Shown here: one piece after another, positions 54,179 to 64,000 of the stretch
Position numbering within the stretch: the stretch's first letter is position 1
Layout of the letters: each line of letters opens with the position of its first letter
Origin: Cordylochernes scorpioides
Taxonomy: Eukaryota; Arthropoda; Arachnida; Pseudoscorpiones; Chernetidae
Direction of reading: 5' to 3'
DNA length: 64,000 nt
Assembly: GCA_030710605.1 (NCBI GenBank)
Contig: CP092872.1
Coordinates: forward strand, 92,080,127 to 92,144,126
Translations under genes and position numbers: made by a program
The notes under the pieces: generated by a model
Databases searched by the model: none
The model's input: the letters and a program-made list of their open reading frames with translations, nothing else
What the model was told of the DNA's origin: nothing

Positions 54179-56842
54179 ATGCCCTCAAGAAGGAATCGCC
54201 GACCATCCCAAACCCCTCCAGAGAACCCTGCCTCGCCGACCAGCACCGACATCCTCAGGTCCATAGCCGCACTGTTGCAGCAGATGGCTACTCGGAATCC
54301 GACACCGACAGTCCCATTAGGAGCTCCTCCTCACCACGCCACAAAAATCATCCAGCTTCCTAAACTGGCTTCCCCGGAGGAGTTAACGATGTCTTCTTTC
54401 CGCGTTTGGAAACAACGTTGGAACGACTACGTGGACGCCCAACAAGTAGCCACCTTCCCGCTATCCACACAGCAAGTGACTTTGCGTGCCGCCCTCCATT
54501 CCGAATGGACCATCCTTTGGCAATCAGGCCGCCTTCATATTTCTACCACCACCACCCTCGATGAAGCCGTGGATGCTCTCGAGGCCTACCTACGCAAGAA
54601 GCGAAACCCCCTCCTTGATCGGCAAGATTTTCATCGTAGGGACCAACAAACCGGAGAATCGGTGGATCGCTACTTCGCAGCCCTTAAAGCTCTTGATGAC
54701 TCGTGTGCATATGAGCTGGATTTTAAGTGCAGCACATGCGGCGACCCGTGTATTACAACATGCACAAAAAGAGCTTGTGGGAAAACGTTTGCCCTTGCTG
54801 GTTATCAACAGCAACTCCGTATCCGTGACAGGTTAATATGTGGCCTGTTTGATAAAGACCTCCAACGAAAAGTACTGGCGGAGCAGTACAATTCCGACCT
54901 CTCCCTGGACCGAGTCCTCTCAATTTGCATCGCACATGAGAGTGCTACCGCCGTGGGCGCGACTCTTTCACCCTCCCCAACCACCTCCCCCGAAGCCTTC
55001 AGTGCAACCAGACGTGCACCATCAACCTACAAGCATCAACAAGCCAGCTCGTCTGAAACCTCACCTAAGGCCAACCGTTTCTTTCAGAAACCCTATGATC
55101 CTAACGACCCCTGCTCCGGATGTGGGGCTAACCCAAGACACCGCCGTGACCAGTGCCCAGCAAAAGACATAGAGTGTAACAAATGCGGCATCACCGGGCA
55201 TTACGGAAGGGTTTGCCGACAACTGAAACGGAAACCCACAACCAAACCTAATATCCCGCCACCCGCAACCAGAAACAATCAGCCCCAACCAGGACCCTCA
55301 AACACAGTTGTTGCAGCTGGAGTACGCAACGAACTCATAACCATTCCGACCGATATCAACCATAAGTTACACCAAATCCGTTGGCTGGCGGACCCGGGGT
55401 CAGATCTGGATCTAATCCCAGAATCAGAATTCCTGTTACTGGATGAGCAGACCCGATCAGCACTCAACCCGAAGAACGTCCCTTGCGTAGGAGCCAACGG
55501 CATCAGCTTAAGTCCTTGTGGATCGTTCGTCGCGGCACTGCATCTCAACGGGAAAACATACAGTACTACCGTTGGAGTCTGCAAGCACCTGAACGCCCCT
55601 CTCTTGAGCAAGAGCGGATGCAAAGCCTTAGGACTTCTGCCGGATAACTGGCCCCATTCAATGATCGTCAATGCCATAACCAACGGACAAGTTCTAACGT
55701 CATCTAATGACATCCGGAACGTAGTAAAAACGTGTGCCGAGTGTTCAGCCTATCTACCCTCGCAACAGAAAGAACCACTCTATTCCGACCCGCCGCCTAG
55801 CTACCCATTTCAACATGTTTCCTGCGACCTTTTTTCGCACGCTGGATACCAATATCTCGTTATGGTCGACCGCTTTTCAGGTTGGATCAACGTGACGCAA
55901 TGTGGCAGAGCCCCCACGTCCACCACGGTCATCCGTCACCTTCAAAAGTGGATGGCAGATTACGGCATCCCAGAGATACTCACATCCGACAATGGTCCCC
56001 AATTCTCCTCTCAAGAGTTTCGGAGTTGGACAAAGCGTTGGAACATCGAGCACTCCACCTCATCTCCACACTTTCCTCAATCAAATGGACTTGCCGAAGC
56101 GGCCGTAAAAGCGATAAAGTACCTAATCAGCAAGACCACCACCAATGGGAATCTCAAGTCCGACACATTTTTAGAAAGTTTGATGGAGTTCCGAAACACG
56201 CCCAAAGCAGAGGGACGAAGTCCAGCGCAGATTGTGTTTGGTGCCCCGACACGTACCAAGCTACCGCTTCACCGTAGTCAGTTTGCCAAGGAATGGAGAA
56301 CAAGGATTTCAGAATGCGATCAACGAGCCCAGAACTTAAGGCAGAAAGCCCTCAAGCGATACAATCGCAACGCCAAGCCACTCTCACATTTGGAAGTGGG
56401 AGCAATAGTCCTTGTCCAGGATCACCGCACAAAACATTGGACGCTCCTTGCTGAGGTTCTCGAACAACTTCCACGCGGTCGCAGCTACCTCATCCGGACC
56501 GACGCCGGACGCCTTCTTCGCCGTAATCGCAGATTCTTACGACCTTTCGTGCCTCCACCGTACACCACCCCACCCAACTCAGCTCAACATCAGCAGACCT
56601 TATCCCCTCGAACCCGAGAACCGAACCCGCGTTATAGCAACTACGTTGGATCGGTCCCAAGTCCCAATCTCCAGGGGGGGCATGAGATAAGAGGATGCCA
56701 GCGGGCGACACTGGCCTGGGACGGCGGCTGGCCAGCCGACCTGCGCGCGCAGGCTGCGCGCGCACTTTTCGAACACCGCCTGATATCGCCGGCTGTTTAC
56801 GGCGCGTCGCTACAACCTGTGGCGGTTCCTTCCATTATATAA
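54179..56842 (+). CDS. Element C Gag-protease-integrase fusion without RT/RNase H
   Basis: 887 codons, one frame. Residues 1-300 are Gag; CSGCGANPRHRRDQC and CNKCGITGHYGRVC (about 310-345) are zinc knuckles. The aspartic protease has LADPGSDLDLIP (about 402), where Pro takes the usual Thr/Ser place after the Asp. Right after the protease the chain jumps to the last part of the integrase HHCC domain (NDIRNVVKTCAEC), so its two His and all of RT-RNase H are gone in frame. The DDE core is intact: CDLF, TSDNGPQF, GLAEAAVKA (about 550, 604, 640). A chromodomain-free C terminus reads on into the 3' LTR to a stop at 56842. It can build particles but needs RT from elsewhere. Confidence 0.93.
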   Translation: MPSRRNRRPSQTPPENPASPTSTDILRSIAALLQQMATRNPTPTVPLGAPPHHATKIIQLPKLASPEELTMSSFRVWKQRWNDYVDAQQVATFPLSTQQVTLRAALHSEWTILWQSGRLHISTTTTLDEAVDALEAYLRKKRNPLLDRQDFHRRDQQTGESVDRYFAALKALDDSCAYELDFKCSTCGDPCITTCTKRACGKTFALAGYQQQLRIRDRLICGLFDKDLQRKVLAEQYNSDLSLDRVLSICIAHESATAVGATLSPSPTTSPEAFSATRRAPSTYKHQQASSSETSPKANRFFQKPYDPNDPCSGCGANPRHRRDQCPAKDIECNKCGITGHYGRVCRQLKRKPTTKPNIPPPATRNNQPQPGPSNTVVAAGVRNELITIPTDINHKLHQIRWLADPGSDLDLIPESEFLLLDEQTRSALNPKNVPCVGANGISLSPCGSFVAALHLNGKTYSTTVGVCKHLNAPLLSKSGCKALGLLPDNWPHSMIVNAITNGQVLTSSNDIRNVVKTCAECSAYLPSQQKEPLYSDPPPSYPFQHVSCDLFSHAGYQYLVMVDRFSGWINVTQCGRAPTSTTVIRHLQKWMADYGIPEILTSDNGPQFSSQEFRSWTKRWNIEHSTSSPHFPQSNGLAEAAVKAIKYLISKTTTNGNLKSDTFLESLMEFRNTPKAEGRSPAQIVFGAPTRTKLPLHRSQFAKEWRTRISECDQRAQNLRQKALKRYNRNAKPLSHLEVGAIVLVQDHRTKHWTLLAEVLEQLPRGRSYLIRTDAGRLLRRNRRFLRPFVPPPYTTPPNSAQHQQTLSPRTREPNPRYSNYVGSVPSPNLQGGHEIRGCQRATLAWDGGWPADLRAQAARALFEHRLISPAVYGASLQPVAVPSII

Positions 56843-56984
56843 TACTCTAGGCGCTGGTTGAGTAAAAACTGTACTCCACCTGCCTCTTATAATTGTATGT
56901 AATTTTTGGACACTTATTAAAATATAAATTATTAATTTATAGTTCTCACTGCGGCTCGAACCTTTACCCTAACGCGGTAGAACA
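56683..56984 (+). repeat. Element C 3' LTR
   Basis: 302 bp, same as the 5' LTR. The long reading frame ends 160 bp inside it. Confidence 0.95.
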
Positions 56985-59868
56985 GTTTCTAGACCTTTTC
57001 TATATGTGTTACTATACCTTTTCTATATCTGTTTCTAGATAAAGTCTCTATCTGTTTCTATACCTTTTCTATATCTGTTTCTAGATAGAGTCTCTATGTG
57101 TTTTATACCTTTTCTATGTGTGTTTCTAGACCTTTTCTATGTCTGTTTCTAGACCTTTTCTATATGTGTTACTATACCTTTTCTATATCTGTTTCTAGAT
57201 AAAGTCTCTATCTGTTTCTATACCTTTTCTATATCTGTTTCTAGATAGAGTCTCTATGTGTTTTATACCTTTTCTATGTGTGTTTCTAGACCTTTTCTAT
57301 GTCTGTTTCTAGACCTTTTCTATATGTGTTACTATACCTTTTCTATATCTGTTTCTAGATAAAGTCTCTATCTGTTTCTATACCTTTTCTATATCTGTTT
57401 CTAGATAGAGTCTCTATGTGTTTTATACCTTTTCTATGTGTGTTTCTAGACCTTTTCTATGTCTGTTTCTAGACCTTTTCTATATGTGTTACTATACCTT
57501 TTCTATATCTGTTTCTAGATAAAGTCTCTATCTGTTTCTATACCTTTTCTATATCTGTTTCTAGATAGAGTCTCTATGTGTTTTATACCTTTTCTATGTG
57601 TGTTTCTATACCTTTTCTATGTCTGTTTCTAGACCTTTTCTATATGTGTTTTTATACCTTTTCTATGTCTGTTTCTAGACTTTTTCTATATGTGTTTTTA
57701 TACCTTTCTATGTCTGTTTCTAGACTTTTTCTATATGCGTTTTTATATCTTTTCTATGTCTGTTTCTAGACTTTTTCTATATGTGTTTTTATATCTTTTC
57801 TATGTCTGTTTCTAGACTTTTCTATATGTGTTTTTATACCTTTTCAATGTCTGTTTCTAGACTTTTTCTATATGTGTTTTTATACCTTTTCTATGTCTGT
57901 TTCTAGACTTTTTCTATATGTGTTTTTATACCTTTTCTATGTCTGTTTCTAGACTTTTTCTATATGTGTTTTTATATCTTTTCTATGTCTGTTTCTAGAC
58001 TTTTTCTATATGTGTTTTTATACCTTTTCTATGTCTGTTTCTAGACCTTTTCTATATGTGTTTTTATATCTTTTCTATGTCTGTTTATAGACTTTTCTAT
58101 ATGTGTTTTTATACCTTTTCTATGTCTGTTTCTAGACTTTTTCTATATGTGTTTTTATACCTTTTCTATGTCTGTTTCTAGACTTTTCTATATGTGTTTT
58201 TATACCTTTTCTATGTCTGTTTCTAGACTTTTTCTATATGTGTTTTTATACCTTTTCTATGTCTGTTTCTAGACTTTTCTATATGTGTTTTTATACCTTT
58301 TCTATGTCTGTTTCTAGACTTTTTCTATATGTGTTTTTATACCTTTTCTATGTCTGTTTCTAGACTTTTCTATATGTGTTTTTATATCTTTTCTATGTGT
58401 GTTTCTAGACCTTTTCTATGTCTGTTTCTAGACCTTTTCTATATGTGTTACTATACCTTTTCTATATCTGTTTCTAGATAGAGTCTCTATGTGTTTTATA
58501 CCTTTTCTATGTGTGTTTCTAGACCTTTTCTATGTCTGTTTCTAGACCTTTTCTATATGTGTTTTTATACCTTTTCTATGTCTGTTTCTAGACTTTTTCT
58601 ATATGTGTTTTTATACCTTTCTATGTCTGTTTCTAGACTTTTTCTATATGTGTTTTTATACCTTTTCTATGTCTGTTTCTAGACTATTTCTATATGTGTT
58701 TTTATACCTTTTCTATGTCTGTTTCTAGACTTTTCTATATGTGTTTTTATACCTTTTCTATGTCTGTTTCTAGACTTTTCTATATGTGTTTTTATACCTT
58801 TTCTATGTCTGTTTCTAGACTTTTTCTATATGTGTTTTTATACCTTTTCTATGTCTGTTTCTAGACTTTTTCTATATGTGTTTTTATACCTTTTCTATGT
58901 CTGTTTCTAGACTTTTTCTATATGTGTTTTTATATCTTTTCTATGTCTGTTTCTAGACTTTTTCTATATGTGTTTTTATACCTTTTCTATGTCTGTTTCT
59001 AGACTTTTTCTATATGTGTTTTTATACCTTTTCTATGTCTGTTTCTAGACTTTTTCTATATGTGTTTTTATACCTTTTCTATGTCTGTTTCTAGACTTTT
59101 TCTATATGTGTTTTTATACCTTTTCTATGTCTGTTTCTAGACCTTTTCTATATGTGTTTTTATATCTTTTCTATGTCTGTTTATAGACTTTTCTATATGT
59201 GTTTTTATACCTTTTCTATGTCTGTTTCTAGACTTTTTCTATATGTGTTTTTATACCTTTTCTATGTCTGTTTCTAGACCTTTTCTATATATGTTTTTAT
59301 ATCTTTTCTATGTCTGTTTCTAGACTTTTCTATATGTGTTTTTATACCTTTTCTATGTCTGTTTCTAGACTTTTTCTATATGTGTTTTTATACCTTTTCT
59401 ATGTCTGTTTCTAGACTTTTCTATATGTGTTTTTATATCTTTTCTATGTCTGTTTCTAGACTTTTCTATATGTGTTTTTATACCTTTTCTATGTCTGTTT
59501 CTAGAATTTTTCTATATGTGTTTTTATATCTTTTCTATGTCTGTTTCTAGACTTTTCTATATGTGTTTTTATACCTTTTCTATGTCTGTTTCTAGACTTT
59601 TTCTATATGTGTTTTTATACCTTTTCTATGTCTGTTTCTACACTTTTTCTATATGTGTTTTTATATCTTTTCTATGTCTGTTTCTAGACTTTTCTATATG
59701 TGTTTTTATACCTTTTCTATGTCTGTTTCTAGACTTTTTCTATATGTGTTTTTATACCTTTTCTATGTCTGTTTCTAGACTTTTTCTATATGTGTTTTTA
59801 TATCTTTTCTATGTCTGTTTCTAGACTTTTCTATATGTGTTTCTATGCCTGTTATTTATATGTTTACT

Positions 59869-60300
59869 AGCCGAATGACCCGGGCAACGCCCGTGTTTTA
59901 CCCGATTGAATGTTTTGTTTCAAATACTATTTGTTACAATTATAAATTGGCGCCTTAAATAATTGCATATGTTAGTTAATAACTATAGCCTATGTGCTTT
60001 ATCTGTCTATGTACTGTTGGCTTCCGTAGGCGTCTCTTACTGGGAAAAAGAAAGAGAGGATTCCATTTGGTTATTATCTAATATATGCATTTATTTAGGG
60101 AGCGACCCGTTCCAACACAATAGTTACAAAGACGAAATAGCGAGTGGGGGGATAAATGATGGGGGGGGGGGGGCAAAGGTGGCGTGATCGTAGCCAACCA
60201 ATAGGAGGGCGCCATTCAAAAAAAAAAAAGCAAACGATGACAGAGGTGAATGATTAAGAGATAAAGAATTAAGAGATGAGGAATTGATGACGCTCGTAAC
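59869..60300 (+). mobile_element. CCCGGGC-head element, copy 4
   Basis: ACTAGCCGAATGACCCGGGC with GCCCGTGTTTTACCC opens it, abutting the end of the minisatellite. A G-run lies at about 60161-60174. The 3' end is unclear. Confidence 0.45.
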
Positions 60301-60480
60301 TGTATATAGAATACCTTTTCAAAATGTGTTTCTAGACCTTTTCTGTGTGTATTTCTATGCCTGATCTATGTATCTTTCTGGACGTTTTATATATATGTTT
60401 CTAGATATTTCTCTGTATCTGTGTCTAGAACCTTTCTAAAGGTGTTTCTAGACCTTTTCTATATGTGTTCTTGACTAAAT
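60300..60480. repeat. Outlying diverged minisatellite units
   Basis: TGTTTCTAGACCTTTTCTGTG and related pieces of the 46-bp family resume after the inserted element, which suggests that copy 4 was inserted into the array edge. Confidence 0.6.
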
Positions 60481-60529
60481 TAAAAGGCTTATTTTTGGAT
60501 CAAAAATAAAAATAAAACATTTTATTTAT

Positions 60530-60600
60530 TATAAAAATCCAATATTTCGCTAGGCTGTACGCCTATCTTCGTCCGGGTTTTTCCGTATGTGTGTCAAAGA
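60530..60600 (-). ncRNA. Hammerhead-like/Penelope-like unit, minus strand
   Basis: Minus strand: GGACGAAGATAGGC, loop GTACA, GCCTAGC, GAAATATTGG. The first box is GGACGA rather than CTGACGA. It joins the CTTGATAA and CTGACGA families in form. Confidence 0.4.
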
Positions 60601-62760
60601 ATAACCTCTGTGAAATTCCACCAAATCTATTTGCTACATTTGACCACACGACATCGGACAATTCCGCCATCACGCTCTTAAACAATCAAACCTATTGCTG
60701 ACCAATAAGAACACAACATATATAGAACTCCCTTCTAGAACATTTTTCCTACACATATTTGTACAAATACACACGAGAATGGCTAAACTGAACTACACAT
60801 AACTTATTTGAAGTCTATTTAACTTATACATAATTAACCTATTCCATACCAGACGAACTAAGCTTGTATTGACCTTCCGTGTCTCGAACATGGCGCAAAC
60901 TAGCTCTAGTTATCGCCATTCTTTTTATCATAGTTTATCCAATAAATTTTTGAAAGATTGTGAATATAAAACTAAGAAAAAGGCATTTAATACAATTTCA
61001 CTCTTTTATACTATTTTTTCATACAGAACTAAGTAAAAATTAATCATTTACAACTGGATAACAACGTTAATTTACCCTTATATTATCATATATTATTAAT
61101 ATGTAATTTACATTATAATAGAAGATAAAAGTTTAGATCTTGGATAACAACGCTGGGGTGTCTTTGGGTTCTGAGGAATACAATAAGGAATGTTAAATGC
61201 TTCTGAAGAATGACTTATAATTAGATACTCTGAAAGAGATAAAATATGTATTTTAATAAGCCGTTAATATGATGTATCAAATTTAAAGATGGAAAGCTGC
61301 TTAAACCAATATAGAAATAAAGCCATCAAACGATGATAGTCTAGATTTTGGCTATTTTTCAAGTTTAATTCTAATCTTTCACAATTTTGAATATATTTTT
61401 TAACTATAAATTGAAAATTGTAATTTACTTGTGAAATCTACAATGAAATTTTATATGGAGCAATGATAATATCTTTAATGTAAATAGTAGAAATAGAGCA
61501 ATATTTTTTTAATAGTTTTATATATATTTTTTTTACTATTTATACTTAATGTGTTACTCTGACTTTAAATTATTATATTGTGAATTGGCAATTACAATTT
61601 CCCAAAAAATAAAAGTCATCAAAATTTTTTAGTATTTCATTTTTATAGAAATATTTTAAAAATAATTAGATGAATCTATTAAATATTTACAATTTAAATT
61701 ATATTCAATAATTCAAATCTTAGTTTTAAAATTCAATAAATATTCATAGATACGCCTATATTTAGCAACACTGTCAAAAAGATAAATCTTCTGTTTATTT
61801 ATAAATTGATACTTTATAATAGATAAGTAACAAATATACTTGTAACGAAATATAAATAATATTATGTGATATTTTTAAAATAATATATAGAGAAAAACAA
61901 ATCGAATATATAAAAAAAATATATTAAAAATTTATATAGAGTATAATGTTATCCAATTATTAGTTACCAAATTGCAATTTGAAAAAGAACAGAACCATTA
62001 TAAAAGTTTAAAATCTTTATAACCTAACCTAAACTAACGATCTAATAAAAAGTTTTATTTGTTTCTCTATCCACTACTTAATTATTAAAACCTTAACTAT
62101 TATCACCTAACTTAACCTTTTTGTGTGTCTAACTCCATTTGAACAATAATAAATGGTTTAAAAATGTTTTTTCTGTAATGGTGTTATAGACATCGTGATA
62201 TTATCAATTTTATATTTAGTTTTATTATTGACTTGTCTTAAATATTGATAAAGTTGAAAATACTAATTTTTTGTTTGTATTTAGTGTTAAAAAAAAAACT
62301 TTTTAAAAGTATAATTATATTTCTGTTGTATTTTGATTATTAAAGCTATATAGAATTAATACTTTATGCTGATTATTTTGAGAATAGAGATATTTGTTGA
62401 GCAGTCGTGACATAAATATTGAAAGAATAATAATAAATATGGTTTTGATCAGTAATTTAATTGAACTAAAGGAATATATAAAAGAACATAATTTGGTAAA
62501 AGTACTACCTGGCTTAAGGCGAGTAGAACAAGAAAAACAAAAGATTATTTACATAATGTACAAAAGTTTGAGCCGGCTATCGGGAAAGAACAACAACGAG
62601 TTTTTATAGGGGAAGCATGACCTCTGGCGGTCGATTTAACAGAATATTTTATCTATGAAATATATTTGTAAAACATATTTTTTATATAACATTTTAAATA
62701 ATACCTTTATATAACATATATATATAATGTTATATATGAAAAAATAGTAAAAATGTGACA
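60600..62760. other. AT-rich DNA, no convincing gene
   Basis: One 71-codon frame at 62394-62609 has a charged helical composition but no recognised domain; I do not call it a gene. Otherwise AT-rich. Confidence 0.45.
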
Positions 62761-62763
62761 TTG

Positions 62764-62985
62764 TACTGGGATAAGGTGCATAAATTAAGAAAAAGGCACA
62801 TCCTTATCGTGCAACTGAAAGTTGCTGATGGCTTGCGCCATCTATCGGAATAAATATCAACTATTCTCGTTGGAATAATTAAAAATCAACGAGAATAGTT
62901 GATATTTATTCCGATAGATGGCGCAAGCCATCAGCAACTTTCAGTTGCACGATAAGGATGTGCCTTTTTCTTAATGTTATATATG
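62764..62985. repeat. Near-perfect palindrome of the GATAGATGGCGCAAGCC family
   Basis: AAGAAAAAGGCACATCCTTA to ATTCTCGTTG on the left is matched by CAACGAGAATAGTTGATA to TGTGCCTTTTTCTTAA on the right; arms about 90-95 bp around TGGAATAATTAAAAAT. Confidence 0.85.
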
Positions 62986-63187
62986 TATATAACTAGAAAT
63001 GCTCATGTGACCTTGGTCACGAAATGCCTTTTTTGTTTGTAATATCAACACCTGACCTTTTTATATTTTATTGATTTTTCACATGAAAAGCGTATTTCCG
63101 TAAACTTGGTCTTAAATATCCATTTCTTGATTTCTCACGAAGCCTCTGGGACCAAATATTGGTCGTTGAGGTACAGTCTGATCCACG

Positions 63188-63211
63188 CTGACGAGGGCCA
63201 ACAGCCCGAAA
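63188..63211 (+). ncRNA. Hammerhead-like core with perfect stem II
   Basis: CTGACGA, GGGC, loop CAACA, GCCC, GAAA. Upstream TCGTTGAGGTACAGTCTG and downstream CTTGATTTATCAAGAA match the 43.6 and 13.2 kb units. GAAAAGCG has an extra A against GAAACGCG in other copies. Confidence 0.55.
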
Positions 63212-63465
63212 AGCGTTCGTGATTGACTTTTCTTGATTTATCAAGAAATTGGGTTGGCCAAATATCACGGGGCAAGTTAAATAAACTTTTAGTTTATTTT
63301 TGCTTCGCTAGATGGCGCTCTGCCATCCAGAAATGTTCATGTGAGCCTGGTCAGGATATGCCTTTTTTTGTTTTTAATATTTATATATTAAGACATCTTC
63401 TGATCCTGATTTTTCACGATAAAAAAATGCCTTTTGCCAAATTTATTCACCGGTTCCCAACAACG

Positions 63466-63489
63466 CTGACGAGGGCAAATAGCCCGAAA
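63466..63489 (+). ncRNA. Hammerhead-like core, third close copy
   Basis: CTGACGA, GGGC, loop AAATA, GCCC, GAAACGG. The unit lies about 280 bp after the previous one in the same orientation, so the two form a loose tandem. Confidence 0.55.
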
Positions 63490-63653
63490 CGGTTGGCTTT
63501 TCTTGATTTATCAAAGAAATAGGTTGGCTAGATATCAGGGAACAGGCTAAATCAACGTTTTGTTTATTTCTGTTTCATAAGTTACATGTTTCACATCTAT
63601 AATTATGTACTAAATACAAACTTGCAAGCTTGAACCATCCACTGTATTGGAGG

Positions 63654-63963
63654 GGGGGTCGGTGGAAGGCTGGTTAAACCGTTTGGTTTTCGACCACTAG
63701 GACCCGGGTTCAATTCCCGCATTGGACACTTTTTTCTGTTTAAAAAAAATGCCCCAATGGCCCCCGATTCTTGCGAAAGTCCAACCCCACCAGCGAGTGC
63801 AAGTAACCAAACGGGGCTCTGGCACATTTGTAAGTGCAAAGTCGAACTGCTTTTCACATGTGTAGACATGTGGTGCACTTACAGTAAAAACAGTCGCTAA
63901 CTACCCACCATGATTATCTTGGCCTGTACCACGTGTACTAGGGATAAGCAAAAAAAACATGTA
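63654..63963 (+). mobile_element. tRNA-Glu-type SINE, copy 2, with 33-bp flanking direct repeat
   Basis: The head GGGGTCGGTGGAAGGCTGG ... GGTTTTCGACCAC ... CCCGGGTTCAATTCCCGC is a better match to tRNA-Glu(UUC) than copy 1. The body and tail match copy 1. A 33-bp direct repeat (63595-63627 and 63964-63996) brackets it; 26 bp separate the first repeat from the SINE head and the window ends in the second repeat. Confidence 0.85.
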
Positions 63964-64000
63964 ATCTATAATTATGTACTAAATACAAACTTGCAACCTT

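Larger units (their letters stand above)
53807..56984 (+). mobile_element. Ty3/gypsy element C, very young, lacking RT and RNase H
   Basis: Two 302-bp LTRs look identical base for base, and GTTTC duplicates the target on both sides (53802-53806, 56985-56989) within the minisatellite. A primer site TGGCGCAGTCGA directly follows the 5' LTR and a G-rich purine tract (about 56667-56680) precedes the 3' LTR. One long frame encodes gag, protease and integrase with the RT-RNase H block removed. Confidence 0.95.
53560..59865. repeat. ~46-bp minisatellite with a 160-bp higher-order block, split by element C
   Basis: The basic unit is TTTCTAGACTTTTTCTATATG plus TGTTTTTATACCTTTTCTATGTCTG, about 46 bp. 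Near 53620-53806 and 56985-57600 a composite unit with CTAGATAAAGTCTC and CTAGATAGAGTCTC repeats every 160 bp (starts at 56985, 57145, 57305, 57465). From 57.6 to 59.85 kb simple units run head to tail. Open frames across it are read-through. Confidence 0.95.

Noticed and set aside
57578-59824. Cys/Phe/Tyr-rich frames
   Set aside because: Read-through of the pyrimidine-rich 46-bp satellite.
62394-62609. 71-codon frame as a gene
   Set aside because: No domain, no supporting signals, and random frames of this length are expected in 64 kb.
63603-63878. 91-codon minus-strand frame
   Set aside because: Antisense to the second SINE copy.

Overview
This is a stretch of AT-rich (roughly 70% A+T by eye) animal nuclear DNA made almost entirely of mobile elements, their relics and tandem repeats. 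A metazoan, probably an invertebrate, is indicated by the mix of Ty3/gypsy LTR elements, non-LTR retrotransposons, tRNA-derived SINEs, pogo/Tigger-type and Tc1/mariner-type inverted-repeat elements, Penelope-like repeat relics, long minisatellites and long gene-free AT-rich tracts. I cannot place it to phylum; an arthropod is a guess. Only two short reading frames look like possible host genes: a lysine-rich protein of three 56-residue helical repeats (30130-30864, minus) and a 135-residue coiled-coil protein (26444-26851, plus).

Layout. 1-4.6 kb: AT-rich DNA with small repeats. 4.6-7.4 kb: a tRNA-Phe-derived pseudogene and a GC-rich, 5'-truncated Tx1-like LINE lying between (TG)n tracts. 7.8-10.9 kb: inverted Tc1/mariner-like ends around a 43-bp minisatellite. 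13.3-19.4 kb: a LINE that carries ORF1 but no ORF2, split by a decayed Ty3/gypsy element (A), which itself carries a 94-bp fold-back insertion. 19.4-24 kb: hammerhead-like repeat units and two elements with a CCCGGGC-type 5' head. 24.9-26.3 kb: a 54-bp minisatellite, then the coiled-coil frame. 29 kb: a solo LTR. 31.3-37.5 kb: a young Ty3/gypsy element (B). 39.6-41.2 kb: a tRNA-Glu-type SINE and a ~123-bp array built from transposon ends. 43-53 kb: inverted repeat pairs, a Tigger MITE holding a tRNA, and long AT-rich stretches. 53.5-59.9 kb: a ~46-bp minisatellite with a 160-bp higher-order block, interrupted by a third Ty3/gypsy element (C). 60-64 kb: AT-rich DNA, more hammerhead-like units and a second SINE copy.

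Two themes stand out. First, several unrelated-looking repeat families share the same arrangement: a CTGANGA-type box, a short stem-loop, then GAAA. This is the catalytic-core layout of a hammerhead ribozyme, as known from Penelope-like elements and retrozymes. Many of these units sit as head-to-head inverted pairs, giving about fifteen palindromes. Second, elements B and C are very young (LTRs 3 mismatches in 828 bp, and identical over 302 bp), yet both lack the reverse transcriptase catalytic domain while keeping long open gag-pol frames. Both look like non-autonomous passengers that need reverse transcriptase supplied in trans.
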